DNA of 64,000 nt, from the NCBI GenBank assembly GCA_002049455.2, contig KV918806.1:62001-126000 (forward strand). The letters run 5' to 3'. The notes under the pieces are model-generated. The model was not told the DNA's origin and ran no database searches. It saw nothing but the letters and a program-made list of their open reading frames with translations. Shown piece after piece: positions 55,960-64,000 of the stretch. Made by a program: the position numbers and the translations under genes. Each line of letters begins with the position of its first letter. Position 1 is the stretch's first letter. This DNA is from Porphyra umbilicalis (lineage: Eukaryota; Rhodophyta; Bangiophyceae; Bangiales; Bangiaceae).

Positions 55960-56789
55960 CCTAGAGGTGGCAATGCGCACGAGAAGGAGAAAAAACAAAA
56001 CAAAAACAGAGAAAGAAGGGATAGAAGAGGTGTCCACGAGCGCAGCGGTGGCGACGCGCGCGGGGGGGGACGGCGGCACAGAGCGCGGGTGGGCAGCGCG
56101 GGCAGACGTGCGGTCCACGTCAACCACAACCACAGCGCCCCCACACCGCCGCCGGTGGCTGGCCCCCGCCGCCCGCCGTCGCCGTCTCGCTCAGAGGGTG
56201 GCGGCGTCACCGGCGCGGCGCCCAACACCTCAACAGCCCCGCCGCCTCCCGTCCCACACCGCCCCCACCCCCCACCACCGAGCACCCTCCCACCCCGACC
56301 GGCTCCCCATGATCAACGTACCCACAAAAAACACGCAGCTCTTCCTCCAGCCCCTACACCCTGCAACGCCCATGCTCCATCGGGGGCCGCCACCTCCCCG
56401 ATCCAGTCGACCACGGGCAACGGGAACGGCCGCAACCGCTCGAGCAGCCGCGACCACACAACCCCCCATTCGAATGTTCGAAAGGAAAACGCTCTCTCAG
56501 GCCTCTGAAGCCACCTTTTCGGCAAGTCCCAAAAACTTACGCGAGCGTGACCACATCCGCCCCCGTCAACCCGCCCTCACGACCCCGCAAACACCGCACC
56601 TGCCCTCACGTACCTTTTTAACCACGATCTGCTCCCGCGGACCGTACGGACGATGAAGACGTCGCCACCTCGAGCAAACTCGTACGATGGTCGGGCGGAC
56701 CTATGCGCTTCTTTCCATAGTCAAGAGACAAACTGGGGACGTCGCCGGACAACGTAGGACGCAAAAAGGCCCGCCCGGGACGGTTTTGG

Positions 56790-56815
56790 TCAAGTACTCC
56801 CGCAACGTGCACTGG
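56790..56815. repeat. 26-bp exact direct repeat, copy 2
   Basis: Same sequence as 53324-53349, about 0.8 kb upstream of the proposed ABCG-like start, so the pair brackets that gene at a distance of 3466 bp. Confidence 0.93.
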
Positions 56816-57424
56816 AAAAGGCAACTTATTCTTCAACGTGCGGGTGTGTATAGTACCCTGTACTGAAGTCCAGGGAATGATTGAAGAGTTTTTGAAAGCC
56901 TAAGCCTGTTTCAGGTTTCGAAGAAAGTATGTGGCCCAGCCCGTCATGGACTGCCGTGCCAAGGAGGTATACAGTCTTTCTCCATTCTTGTCGCTTCCGT
57001 TCTTGTCCAGGGGGGGATAGCAACGAACGCGGTCGACCGGCCTCTACGGTACAATCAACGGCGATCGTGGCTCCCGATCATCGTCTTCTGCACGAAAAAT
57101 GTGGGCTACTTTGTGGTCGTACGATCGCCATAGAGGGTGGACAGCATTGGAGAAAGACTGTATCGTAGAAGCGAGAAAAAAAGTAGCTCCGAGTTCTGTG
57201 GGCAGAGCGCAAGAGCCTGGCCCAGACCGTCAGACCAGCAATTGCGGAGTTCTCATGTATTGGCAAAGCAGCTACGGTCTGCCCACGTTGGACTGCAACT
57301 TGTATTCGCAAGCCTATTCTCTAATCGGCACTAATCCAGAGCACCCGATGCCGTTCTCGATCACATGTGCTGCACGGTCCTGCCAAAAATCCCGAGATCC
57401 AGGGCCTAGCACCGAACATGTCCG

Positions 57425-57515
57425 CGACAGAATCGCATCTGTTGGGCGTCTGTTCGGCAACAGACGCCGAACGGAATGGCGTTCTGTTCGGGCTGTCGCC
57501 TGCAGCGACGTTTCC
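57425..57515 (-). repeat. GAACAGA-rich repeat, inverted relative to 51196-51320
   Basis: In reverse complement it starts CGTCGCTGCAGGCG and continues with CCGAACAGAACGCC; 51196 begins CGTCGCTGCAGGCGGAAGCC and continues with GAACAGAACGCC. Two inverted relatives thus lie 6.3 kb apart around the ABCG-like gene. Confidence 0.75.
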
Positions 57516-57670
57516 GGGCGCCCTGAACATCGTCGGGAATGTGTACCACCCTACTTGGGGGGTACTGGGGCGTACTGGGGCCCGATTTCCGTACTGTGGG
57601 GCCAAAACGGAGGCCCGGAGCCCAAAATGGAGCCCGGCCGCAGCCCGGCCTGTGCCAGGGCGGCCGAAAC

Positions 57671-57775
57671 GTGGGCTACAAGTCTGCATGTCACGTACTC
57701 GAGACGGCTCGAGACGGCTCGAGACGGCGACCGGATTCCGCGTCTTGTAGCCCACCTCTGAAGCAGGCTACAAGT
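57671..57775. repeat. GGGCTACAAGT foldback, copy 2
   Basis: GTGGGCTACAAGTC (57671-57684), inverted CTTGTAGCCCAC (57743-57754), then direct CAGGCTACAAGT (57764-57775). Same layout as 42213-42309. Confidence 0.8.
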
Positions 57776-58207
57776 CGATCAAAACCCAGGCAAATCGAGG
57801 CCGCAAGGACCACTTGAACCGCGGAGCGGTCTCCCTCACGCGACTTGGAAGCAAGCTGCCAGCCACTGGTCAAGGATCAATCTCGGCGGGCATCGCTGGA
57901 CCGCTGGACCTCTTTCCAACGCAGCACGTATCACCGCAGGCTCGGTGATGGACTGACTAGTCACACCTCCACTTGAAGCGCCTCTGTGCGTGCTGCATCG
58001 GCGGCCTCGATTGAGAAGCACGTCGATCCACACAGGTTCCTTGGGCTGCTTGCGCATGAGCCGCACGCACCGTGTCTTCCTCGCTGGTGAAAGGGGCTAG
58101 GTGAATGAGGTTATACATTCACACTACAGGTTATACAGTCGCACTACAAACGGGCCGGCCTGCACGTGGGGCCTCGCGGTGCAAAAACAGAAAGAAGACG
58201 ACGACGT

Positions 58208-61200
58208 TCACGCGCTCTCGCATTCTCCCTCCTCCCAATCGCCCTCATCCCGTGCACGCTCTGACACGAACGCGTTGACAAAGAAGCGCGCCGCATGGAG
58301 CTCAGCCGTCGTCTTGGGCACCTTGTCGGGCATGACTGTCGCGCCGTGACGCTCGCAGAGGTCTTCCCAATCGTACTCTACCGACAACCAGCGCACGATG
58401 TCCTTGGCCTCGACGGCGTCGAGGCGTGCCGCGTCCGCGTCGGCCTGCACACTCCACTGCAATCGCTCACACCCGTACTTTGTGAGCACGCAACCCTCGG
58501 TTGTCGGTGCGCTCTCAGCACGCCGTACGATAGGGCGCGCCCACGCGCTAGACCTCGCCTGAGCGACTAGCGCGGCTTGGCCAACCCGAAGCTCCCCGCC
58601 TGGCCCCCGGTAGCGCACTCAGTCAAACCACGGTGCGCCGTGGAAGCTCTGAGCCGCTCGCACAGTGTGCGACATCCTCCCGCGTCGCGGGCGGGCGGGA
58701 TCGCCGTAGTACAATGACTTGGCACACCCCAGCGTCGTACTGTCACTTACCCCGAGCGCAGTACCCAGCCCAGGCAGACCGTAGATGTGTGCCAGGTGTG
58801 CGATCGTGTACTGTTTCGTGTACCGCCGCCGCCGCGCCCCCCCCCGCCGCCGCCGACGCCGCCGCCGCTGGCGCGCGTCGCTACTCTGGCTGTCGTACTC
58901 GGGATCCGACGACACTTCGGTTGATGTCGCGGACAGCGGCTCATCGGCGCCATCATCGAGAAGGATGCGGGAGAACTGCTCCACCAAGATCAGCTGCTCA
59001 ATGAACTGGTCTCTCCTGTGGTTGGTCAAGATGTACGCCTTTTTCACCGCCTTGTGCAGCGTTTCGTTGTACGCCGTGTTGCCATCGTAGAGGTTGCCTC
59101 GCAGCCGAAACTCATCAAGCAAGTGGGCAGCCATACGGTGAAGCTTGGTAGTGTGTGAAGGGCCAAGTACTGGCTGGTAGTGGTCCACCACCCACTTGTG
59201 GGCCTTTGTCGTCAGCACCTCCGCCTCTGCTAGCGTTATGCCGCCGCCAGTACACCGCGCCGAGAAGAGCTCGTTGGTCACATGGACCAGCTCGCAGATC
59301 GCCAATGTGAGTGTACTGTGGTCCACGCCATCCCCGTCCGAGCCGGCCACACCAACCACCGCAAAAGGAAGAAAGGGCAGAGCACGCCGGTGCTCGCTAC
59401 CGGTCATCGTTGCTTGCTTCTTTTCTTCTGGTACAAAGTACCTGCAGTACAGAGAAAACACGAGATACGAATCAGCGAATGAGGCTGTGGCTCCCGTTGT
59501 GTAAGAGCTTTGATAGCACCCACACCACACGAGCACCGCCCACACCACCCGAGCACCCCCCGCCCCGCCGCCCCGCGGACCTTCCACATATCACGTACCC
59601 TGGATGGATATGCGGCACCCGTAGCCTTCGTGATGCGTACTTGAAGCGCAAGTTCATTGCTCGCTCTGCGTTGGCCGCGGTGTCAAACCGCGTGCGGCCG
59701 CTCGCACCAGCAACTTGGCGCAGGTACAAGGGTACTTTGTTGGCCACTTTTCTGTTGATGCCCGAGTCCATCACCTGCGTGCTTGCGTTTGCGTGTGTGT
59801 GGAAGTGTGTAATAAACATCCAGGTAAGAAGTGCACGAGTTGTCTCGCTCCACCATACACGGCGTGCACGGAAAGAAGCACCCAGATCCTTTCAGGCACA
59901 TGATCGCACGCTCCTCCGGCTGGTCACAAACATACAGGAGCACCCGCGGGGAGACGCGCACGCTGCCACCACCGGGCACTTGTAGCCACACCCCGCGGTG
60001 GCTTGCTACCATGCACGTGCGGAAGACGAGATGTAAAATCCGCTGCAGCAGCTCTGCGCGCACCTCGTGCCCTTTGCGCGTCTCGAGGAACTTGGACTCA
60101 ACTTGGGGGATGTAGGCCAGCGTCACCCACCGCACCTCCTTGTTAATATTGTTGACGATCCGCATCCGTAGCGGGTAGGCCGACACTGCGCCGCTACTGC
60201 TGAGAACCGTCGAGTCCGAGTAAAGGTGCAGGCCAAGTACTCGCGTGCCTTACCTCGTGGTACCCTGCACGTGGTAGAGCTGCTCCTTGTACATCTCCCC
60301 GTCCCATGCGCCTCGTAGTACAGTATCAGGAACAGAGGCGTCAGTGGTGTCGGGTACCCAGTACAAGTCCCCGTGCTGGGTGTTGGCGACCTCGCTCTGG
60401 ATAGCGTCCAGCGCGTCACGGAAGCAGACACTGTACACCTTGCCGTCAATCTTCATGGACGCCTTCTTCCACTTGAGCGGGGCGATGAGCGCCCGTTTGA
60501 AGCGGCGCACCGAGGCGATAAACCGGTCAACTGTCTTGAAGGTATCGGAGAACGGCTTGATGGTGGCGTTCGTACCCTGTTCGACGACCTTAATGTACCT
60601 GTACAGCTTTCGCAACTGCTTTTGCGACAGACCAACGCCCCCCCCTCCACCAGTACATGCCCGTTCGAAGACGTGCCACAGCGCCTCATTCGTCCACGGC
60701 GCCCCACCGCCGGACCGACGGCCACGACCGCGACCGCCGCCCCTTCTGCCCGCCCCCTCCCCAAGTGGTGGAAAAGGATCTGTCACCTTCCTCACATCCC
60801 CAAAGCGTTCGTAGTGCTCAAAAACATCATCACAAAGCGCCCTGTCGGCCCTCTTACCAGGGTCTCCACCACCCACGCCACCCATATCCCCCCCATCAAC
60901 GTCCGCACCACACGTACCATCGTCTCCTGTGCCCCTACCAGCCGCATAACCGCGACCACGCCGCGCAGCACACGCGCCGGACCCCCAGTCCCCTGTAGAG
61001 CTGCTGTCGTCGTCGTGCGCCCCACTCGCTGCGCGCCGGATTCCACGCCCTCGGCGGCTTCGGTCGCCTTGAGCACGGCGCACCTGCTTGGTGCGCTCGG
61101 ATGGTGCTCGCCGTCGAGTACGACCTCGGCGAGGCGATGGCGGATGTGCCGTCAGTGTACGAGATAGCTCCAGGAAAAAGGGCGCCTCTAGCTCGACCAC

Positions 61201-61548
61201 GTGCACACCCATCCCACCAAGGTTGGTCCCACCTGGGTCGGTCCCATCCAGGCCAGGGGTAGGAGCATGCACATCTCTCGCCACTGCAGCTGCCGTAGCT
61301 ACGGGACCGTCGTCAGACTCAACGCAGTAGGTCCGAAGGGACGGTGCCGAGTTGCTGGGGGCGTCACGGGCATGAACGACGGTCACGTGCCTCTGCTCAC
61401 CCAGGGCCGTCTTGAGCAGACAGCCGCAGCCTGGTACCCGACACAAAAAACTCATGTCAGTCTCAGACACATGCGAGCAGTCGGTCTCGGAATGGAAAAC
61501 CCAGACAGAGGCGACTGGTCGGTGTCGGAAGGAACGAGCGTGTACCAC
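58208..61548 (-). CDS. Plavaka-like (CACTA-type) transposase gene, interrupted
   Basis: The N-terminal frame (61548-60250) has a Cys/His segment (CRVPGCGCLLKTALGEQRH, then VTVVH), an Arg/Gly-rich linker, and VDRFIASVRRFKRALIAPLK. After a TAA (60252-60250) the same frame continues with LHLYSDSTVLSS and AYPLRMRIVNNINKEVRW; YSDST carries the likely first catalytic Asp (codon 60216-60214) of Plavaka-type enzymes. A 157-bp intron (59598-59442; GTACGT...CTGCAG) joins HIHPG to YFVPEEKKQATMTG in frame. Then HRMAAHLLDEFRLRGNLYDG and NETLHKAVKKAY (candidate last acidic residue). After a TGA (58621-58619) the frame again continues (VRYRGPGGELRVGQAALVAQ) to 58208. A short intron near 59817-59775 (GTTTAT...ACGCAG) would be needed too. 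With two in-frame stops the copy looks recently inactivated. Terminal repeats were not found. Confidence 0.75.
59442..59598 (-). other. Spliceosomal intron in the Plavaka-like gene
   Basis: Donor GTACGT, pyrimidine-rich end TGTTTTCTCTGTACTGCAG; 157 bp. Removing it keeps the reading frame across HIHPG|YFVPEE, whereas the intron itself has no coding character. Confidence 0.75.
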
Positions 61549-61797
61549 GCACTGACCAGTACTGATTCAAGAGAAACCGTCAAGGTCGCAGTACAATCAT
61601 CTTCAATCGAGCGCTTGTCAGTAAGTAGCCTCCCAAAAGTAGCCGCCCAGAACTTCATGGTGGGCGACAGGGCTGTCAGATCACATGTCTCCTGTCAAAT
61701 CGCTCGCCAAGCCGACACTCTCTGCGTGCTCTGTGTGGCACCTGTGGAGACCACCGCGCGCGAGAGGAGATTTCATTTCTTCGGTGTGTCAGAGTGT
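61549..61797. other. Gap between the transposase gene and Gypsy-3
   Basis: Upstream sequence of the minus-strand transposase gene; a promoter is expected but no element is recognised. Confidence 0.35.
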
Positions 61798-62231
61798 GAC
61801 AGCACTACTGCTTGTCAGGCCTCGGCACGGGGCCTTCTTCCAGTCACGAGGGGGTTAGCCGATCCGGAAAACCGGTCGGACAGGATCCACTACAAATCCC
61901 GAGCACCGTCAAACCCGTTCAGGGCAAATATGCTTTAGTTCCGCATATTTCGAGTCGTTCCGGTGGCGATCCACTTGTGATCACCCCGTGGCTCACCAAC
62001 CATAACCGCGATCTCGAGACTTCCCTGGGACTAGTAACTCCCCGGGTGGGCCCCTACTTAAGGGCCTAATTTTATGTAATCCCAACTTGGATTATTGACT
62101 TATATTACTTCGCGCCCCTGACCCCGGGGCGCCGCAAGGGTGTCACGTAGAACCCTTCCCCCGCCTCTACTCAAGGCGGTATTCGAAGCTTCGGCCGTCC
62201 TCCGCTGAGACTGGCCCCATGGGCCCGGAGG

Positions 62232-62320
62232 GGAGGGTTTTCCGGGGGTCCTTTGAGGGTATCTGAGGAGGGTTTTCCGAGGGTCCTTTGAGGGTGTCTG
62301 AAGAGGGTTTTCTGAGGGTC
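62232..62320. repeat. 35-bp tandem repeat in the presumed 5' LTR of Gypsy-3
   Basis: Two full units (62232-62266, 62267-62301) and a partial third: GGAGGGTTTTCCGAGGGTCC followed by TTTGAGGGTGTCTGA. Confidence 0.93.
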
Positions 62321-62568
62321 CGAGGGGAACGGACGGGATAAGAGGGCAAGGCGTGAGTGTCGCCTCGAGGCCTTCGACGCGGGCAAGTAAACTTCCGGTC
62401 ACACAACTCGTGTTTGTCGCTCGGGGCGCCTTCCCCCGGTCGACGCCGTGCGTGTGTGCTCTTCGGGGTTTCCTTCCGGGGCGGGTATTCCCCGACAGGA
62501 CTACCCGGCGACACGGTTTGGCTCGCCCTCCCCCCAACTGGGTGGGGTGGGCTGAGCGTGTTGTCAAA

Positions 62569-62588
62569 TTTGGTGGAGCAGCAGGGGA
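62569..62588 (+). promoter_or_regulatory. Primer-binding-site-like motif of Gypsy-3
   Basis: TTTGGTGGAGCAGCAGGGGA; differs from the Gypsy-2 motif by one base and from Gypsy-1 by a few. Confidence 0.6.
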
Positions 62589-62730
62589 GGAAGGCAACTC
62601 AACCTTCCTCGGGGTGGTGGCGGTGCGCCAACCCGCCTCGGGGGGAACCTAGTTGGTCCTCCTCCCCTTGGTGCTTAGCGCTGCGGGCGGTGCCCCGCAA
62701 CACCAGGTTTGGCTGAGTCCGGCCGGGTCG

Positions 62731-64000
62731 ATGGCCGATGGGGGGGGGAATGGAGACCCCCCTGGTGTCGAGGTGCCTGGTGCCGGGGCGGATGAGATTA
62801 CCCCCCCCGGAGGCGGATCGTCGGTTGCCTATCGCCTCACCAGTGCCGGCACCACGGATGCGGGTGCCCGCGGGGCGCGGACTTTGTTCCAACCCTTGCC
62901 CCCGGGCCTCGATCCGACTGGGACTCGCCCCCCGGCAGGCGCCCCCTCGGGTAGTACGCACCCCGAGGCGGTCCTGTCGGGTGCTGGCACTCATTTCGGC
63001 GTAGGACAGCTGCCCGACGTTACCAAGTGGGGCGGTGGGTCTGTGCCACCACCGGCACGGGAACCTGTGGGTGGGAGCTCTAGTCGTGCTCCCCCAGGTT
63101 CACGGAGTGCCAAGGGTGCCCCGGCGCTTGAGCACGGCGCCGGGACCCACGGTATCGGTCGCCCGGCCCTCGGGCCCGGTGGGAGATCCCCTCTCGGTGC
63201 TTGGGAGGGGGGGGCGATGCCAGGATCGGCACGGGAGCCTGCAGGTGGGAGCTCTAGTCGTGCTCCCCCAGGCTCACGGGGTGCCAGGGATGGCCCGGGT
63301 CTCGAGTGGCGAGACGCCGTGGCCGAGGTCGTTCGGTCCGAAGTTACCCGATCGCTAGTTACGATGTTGAGGGGCTCTACGCCCAGGCCCGCTGAGCGGC
63401 GGGGCCAAGCCCGACGCTCTGCTCGTCGGCGCCGACGCGACAACCCGTCGTCGTCGTCGACCACTGACGTCTCCCGCTCGGGGGACGAGTCAGCAGGTGC
63501 GGCCCTACTTGGTGCGTTCCGTGCTACCCCCCCGCCGTCGACGGTGAGGGAGGGCACTCGGGGTATTGATTCGAGGGCCCAACCGACTCCTGACTCGGCG
63601 GAGGGTGTGCAAGGCGGAGGAGTGGCGCGAGAGTTACCCCGGGGTATTGACCCGGGGTTCCCGACGCAACTCTCCTCCGCGACCGGTCCAGAGGCTGGGG
63701 GGTGGCCTACTCAAACCACCTTGACACCCCCAAATCGGGTGGTGCCGCCCAAGATTGTGGTGAACCACCCGTACTACCGGGTGATGTTCGATTGTGAGAC
63801 CTACGCGCTAGACAACAAGTCGGTTGCCTACACGCGGCGCCAGGCCCGTACTCTGGCCCGGCGCAAGAAAGAGGTGGCTCAGTCCTTCGGGGTGAACGAC
63901 GAGTGGGATGGTTCCCCCCCGGCCAAGGTCTTCCAGTTCTTGCGCAAGTTTGCCAAGGCCTGTGACGACAACAACATCTCCGAAGGCGAAGCCTTCTACA
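62731..64000 (+). CDS. gag: Gag-like protein of Gypsy-3, runs off the window
   Basis: Open from ATG at 62731 to the window end (423 codons). The N-terminal two thirds are Pro/Gly/Ser/Arg-rich and probably disordered, with an imperfect 182-bp duplication (about 63050-63120 and 63232-63302, both containing AGGTGGGAGCTCTAGTCGTG or GGGTGGGAGCTCTAGTCGTG). From about residue 345 the capsid-like core begins: YYRVMFDCETYALDNKSVAY, FGVNDEWDGSPPAKVFQFLR and ACDDNNISEGEAFY. It parallels Gypsy-1 gag (VLDCATYAL, FGPDAEWDGTPALGVFEFLS, SEGRALY). This core builds the element's particle. Start choice is the first ATG after the leader; the frame is also open a short way upstream. Confidence 0.8.
   Translation, partial: MADGGGNGDPPGVEVPGAGADEITPPGGGSSVAYRLTSAGTTDAGARGARTLFQPLPPGLDPTGTRPPAGAPSGSTHPEAVLSGAGTHFGVGQLPDVTKWGGGSVPPPAREPVGGSSSRAPPGSRSAKGAPALEHGAGTHGIGRPALGPGGRSPLGAWEGGAMPGSAREPAGGSSSRAPPGSRGARDGPGLEWRDAVAEVVRSEVTRSLVTMLRGSTPRPAERRGQARRSARRRRRDNPSSSSTTDVSRSGDESAGAALLGAFRATPPPSTVREGTRGIDSRAQPTPDSAEGVQGGGVARELPRGIDPGFPTQLSSATGPEAGGWPTQTTLTPPNRVVPPKIVVNHPYYRVMFDCETYALDNKSVAYTRRQARTLARRKKEVAQSFGVNDEWDGSPPAKVFQFLRKFAKACDDNNISEGEAFY

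Larger units (their letters stand above)
55960..58207. other. Intergenic region with repeat fragments
   Basis: Upstream of the ABCG-like gene. Holds the second copy of the 26-bp direct repeat, the GAACAGA-rich segment at 57425-57515, a run of GTACTGGGG-like motifs near 57550-57600 and the foldback at 57671-57775. Short direct repeats of CGAGACGGCT occur near 57700. Nothing coding is recognised; the long plus-strand frame crossing 54977-56656 is Pro-rich and antisense to the transporter. Confidence 0.5.
61798..64000 (+). mobile_element. 5' part of a third Ty3/gypsy element (Gypsy-3), cut by the window edge
   Basis: The primer-site motif (62569-62588), leader and a gag related to that of Gypsy-1 are present; pol and the 3' LTR lie outside. 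The LTR should end near 62566 (TTGTCA). Its left end cannot be fixed without the other LTR, and the start given assumes the Gypsy-1 LTR length. As far as visible it looks whole. Confidence 0.75.

Noticed and set aside
58121-58152. CACTACA motifs as the terminal repeat of the Plavaka-like element
   Set aside because: CACTACA occurs twice here, but no inverted TGTAGTG was found upstream of the transposase gene start, so the element ends stay undefined.

Overview
This is a GC-rich nuclear window from a eukaryote. It carries Ty3/gypsy and Ty1/copia retroelements, cut-and-paste DNA transposons with spliceosomal-type introns, and host genes for endomembrane proteins (a Vps41-like HOPS subunit, a GT61-type glycosyltransferase, an ABCG-like transporter). 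The strong GC bias, intron-poor genes, long homopolymer G/C runs and mixed gypsy/copia content would fit a GC-rich alga such as a bangiophyte red alga (Porphyra/Pyropia type). That placement is inference; no marker gene in the window settles it.

Layout. 1-1905: no recognisable gene. 1906-15859: a gypsy element (Gypsy-1) with 769/770-bp LTRs, split in its reverse transcriptase by a 2.15-kb DNA transposon (7382-9532) and carrying antisense open reading frames before its 3' LTR. 15860-20865: tandem repeats and dispersed repeat families (called X, A and E here). 20866-29207: a second, older gypsy element (Gypsy-2) with 396-bp LTRs and a perfect TTGAC target duplication, inserted into an E copy. 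30955-35858: an X repeat, a copia-type coding region (31190-34270) and an A repeat. 36408-38970: a large transposase-like gene on the minus strand, with a C-terminal segment reminiscent of RAG1/Transib. 39485-40902: a broken M16 (insulysin/nardilysin) metallopeptidase gene containing a 117-bp foldback insertion. 41210-44338: an E repeat, minisatellites and small foldback sequences.

44339-56000 is the host gene island: GT61-like glycosyltransferase (+), Vps41-like (-) and ABCG-like (-), the last two riddled with poly(G)/poly(C) runs where the reading frame changes. 58208-61548 is a Plavaka/CACTA-type transposase gene (-) with at least one clear intron and two in-frame stop codons. From roughly 61.8 kb to the right edge lies the 5' part of a third gypsy element (Gypsy-3) whose gag is open to the window end.

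The three gypsy elements share a near-identical 20-base motif just after the 5' LTR and related gag proteins where these are visible, so they probably belong to one local lineage that uses the same primer. Vps41, the glycosyltransferase and the transporter are ordinary cell functions (vacuole/lysosome tethering, Golgi glycosylation, membrane transport) and nothing suggests they form a pathway together.
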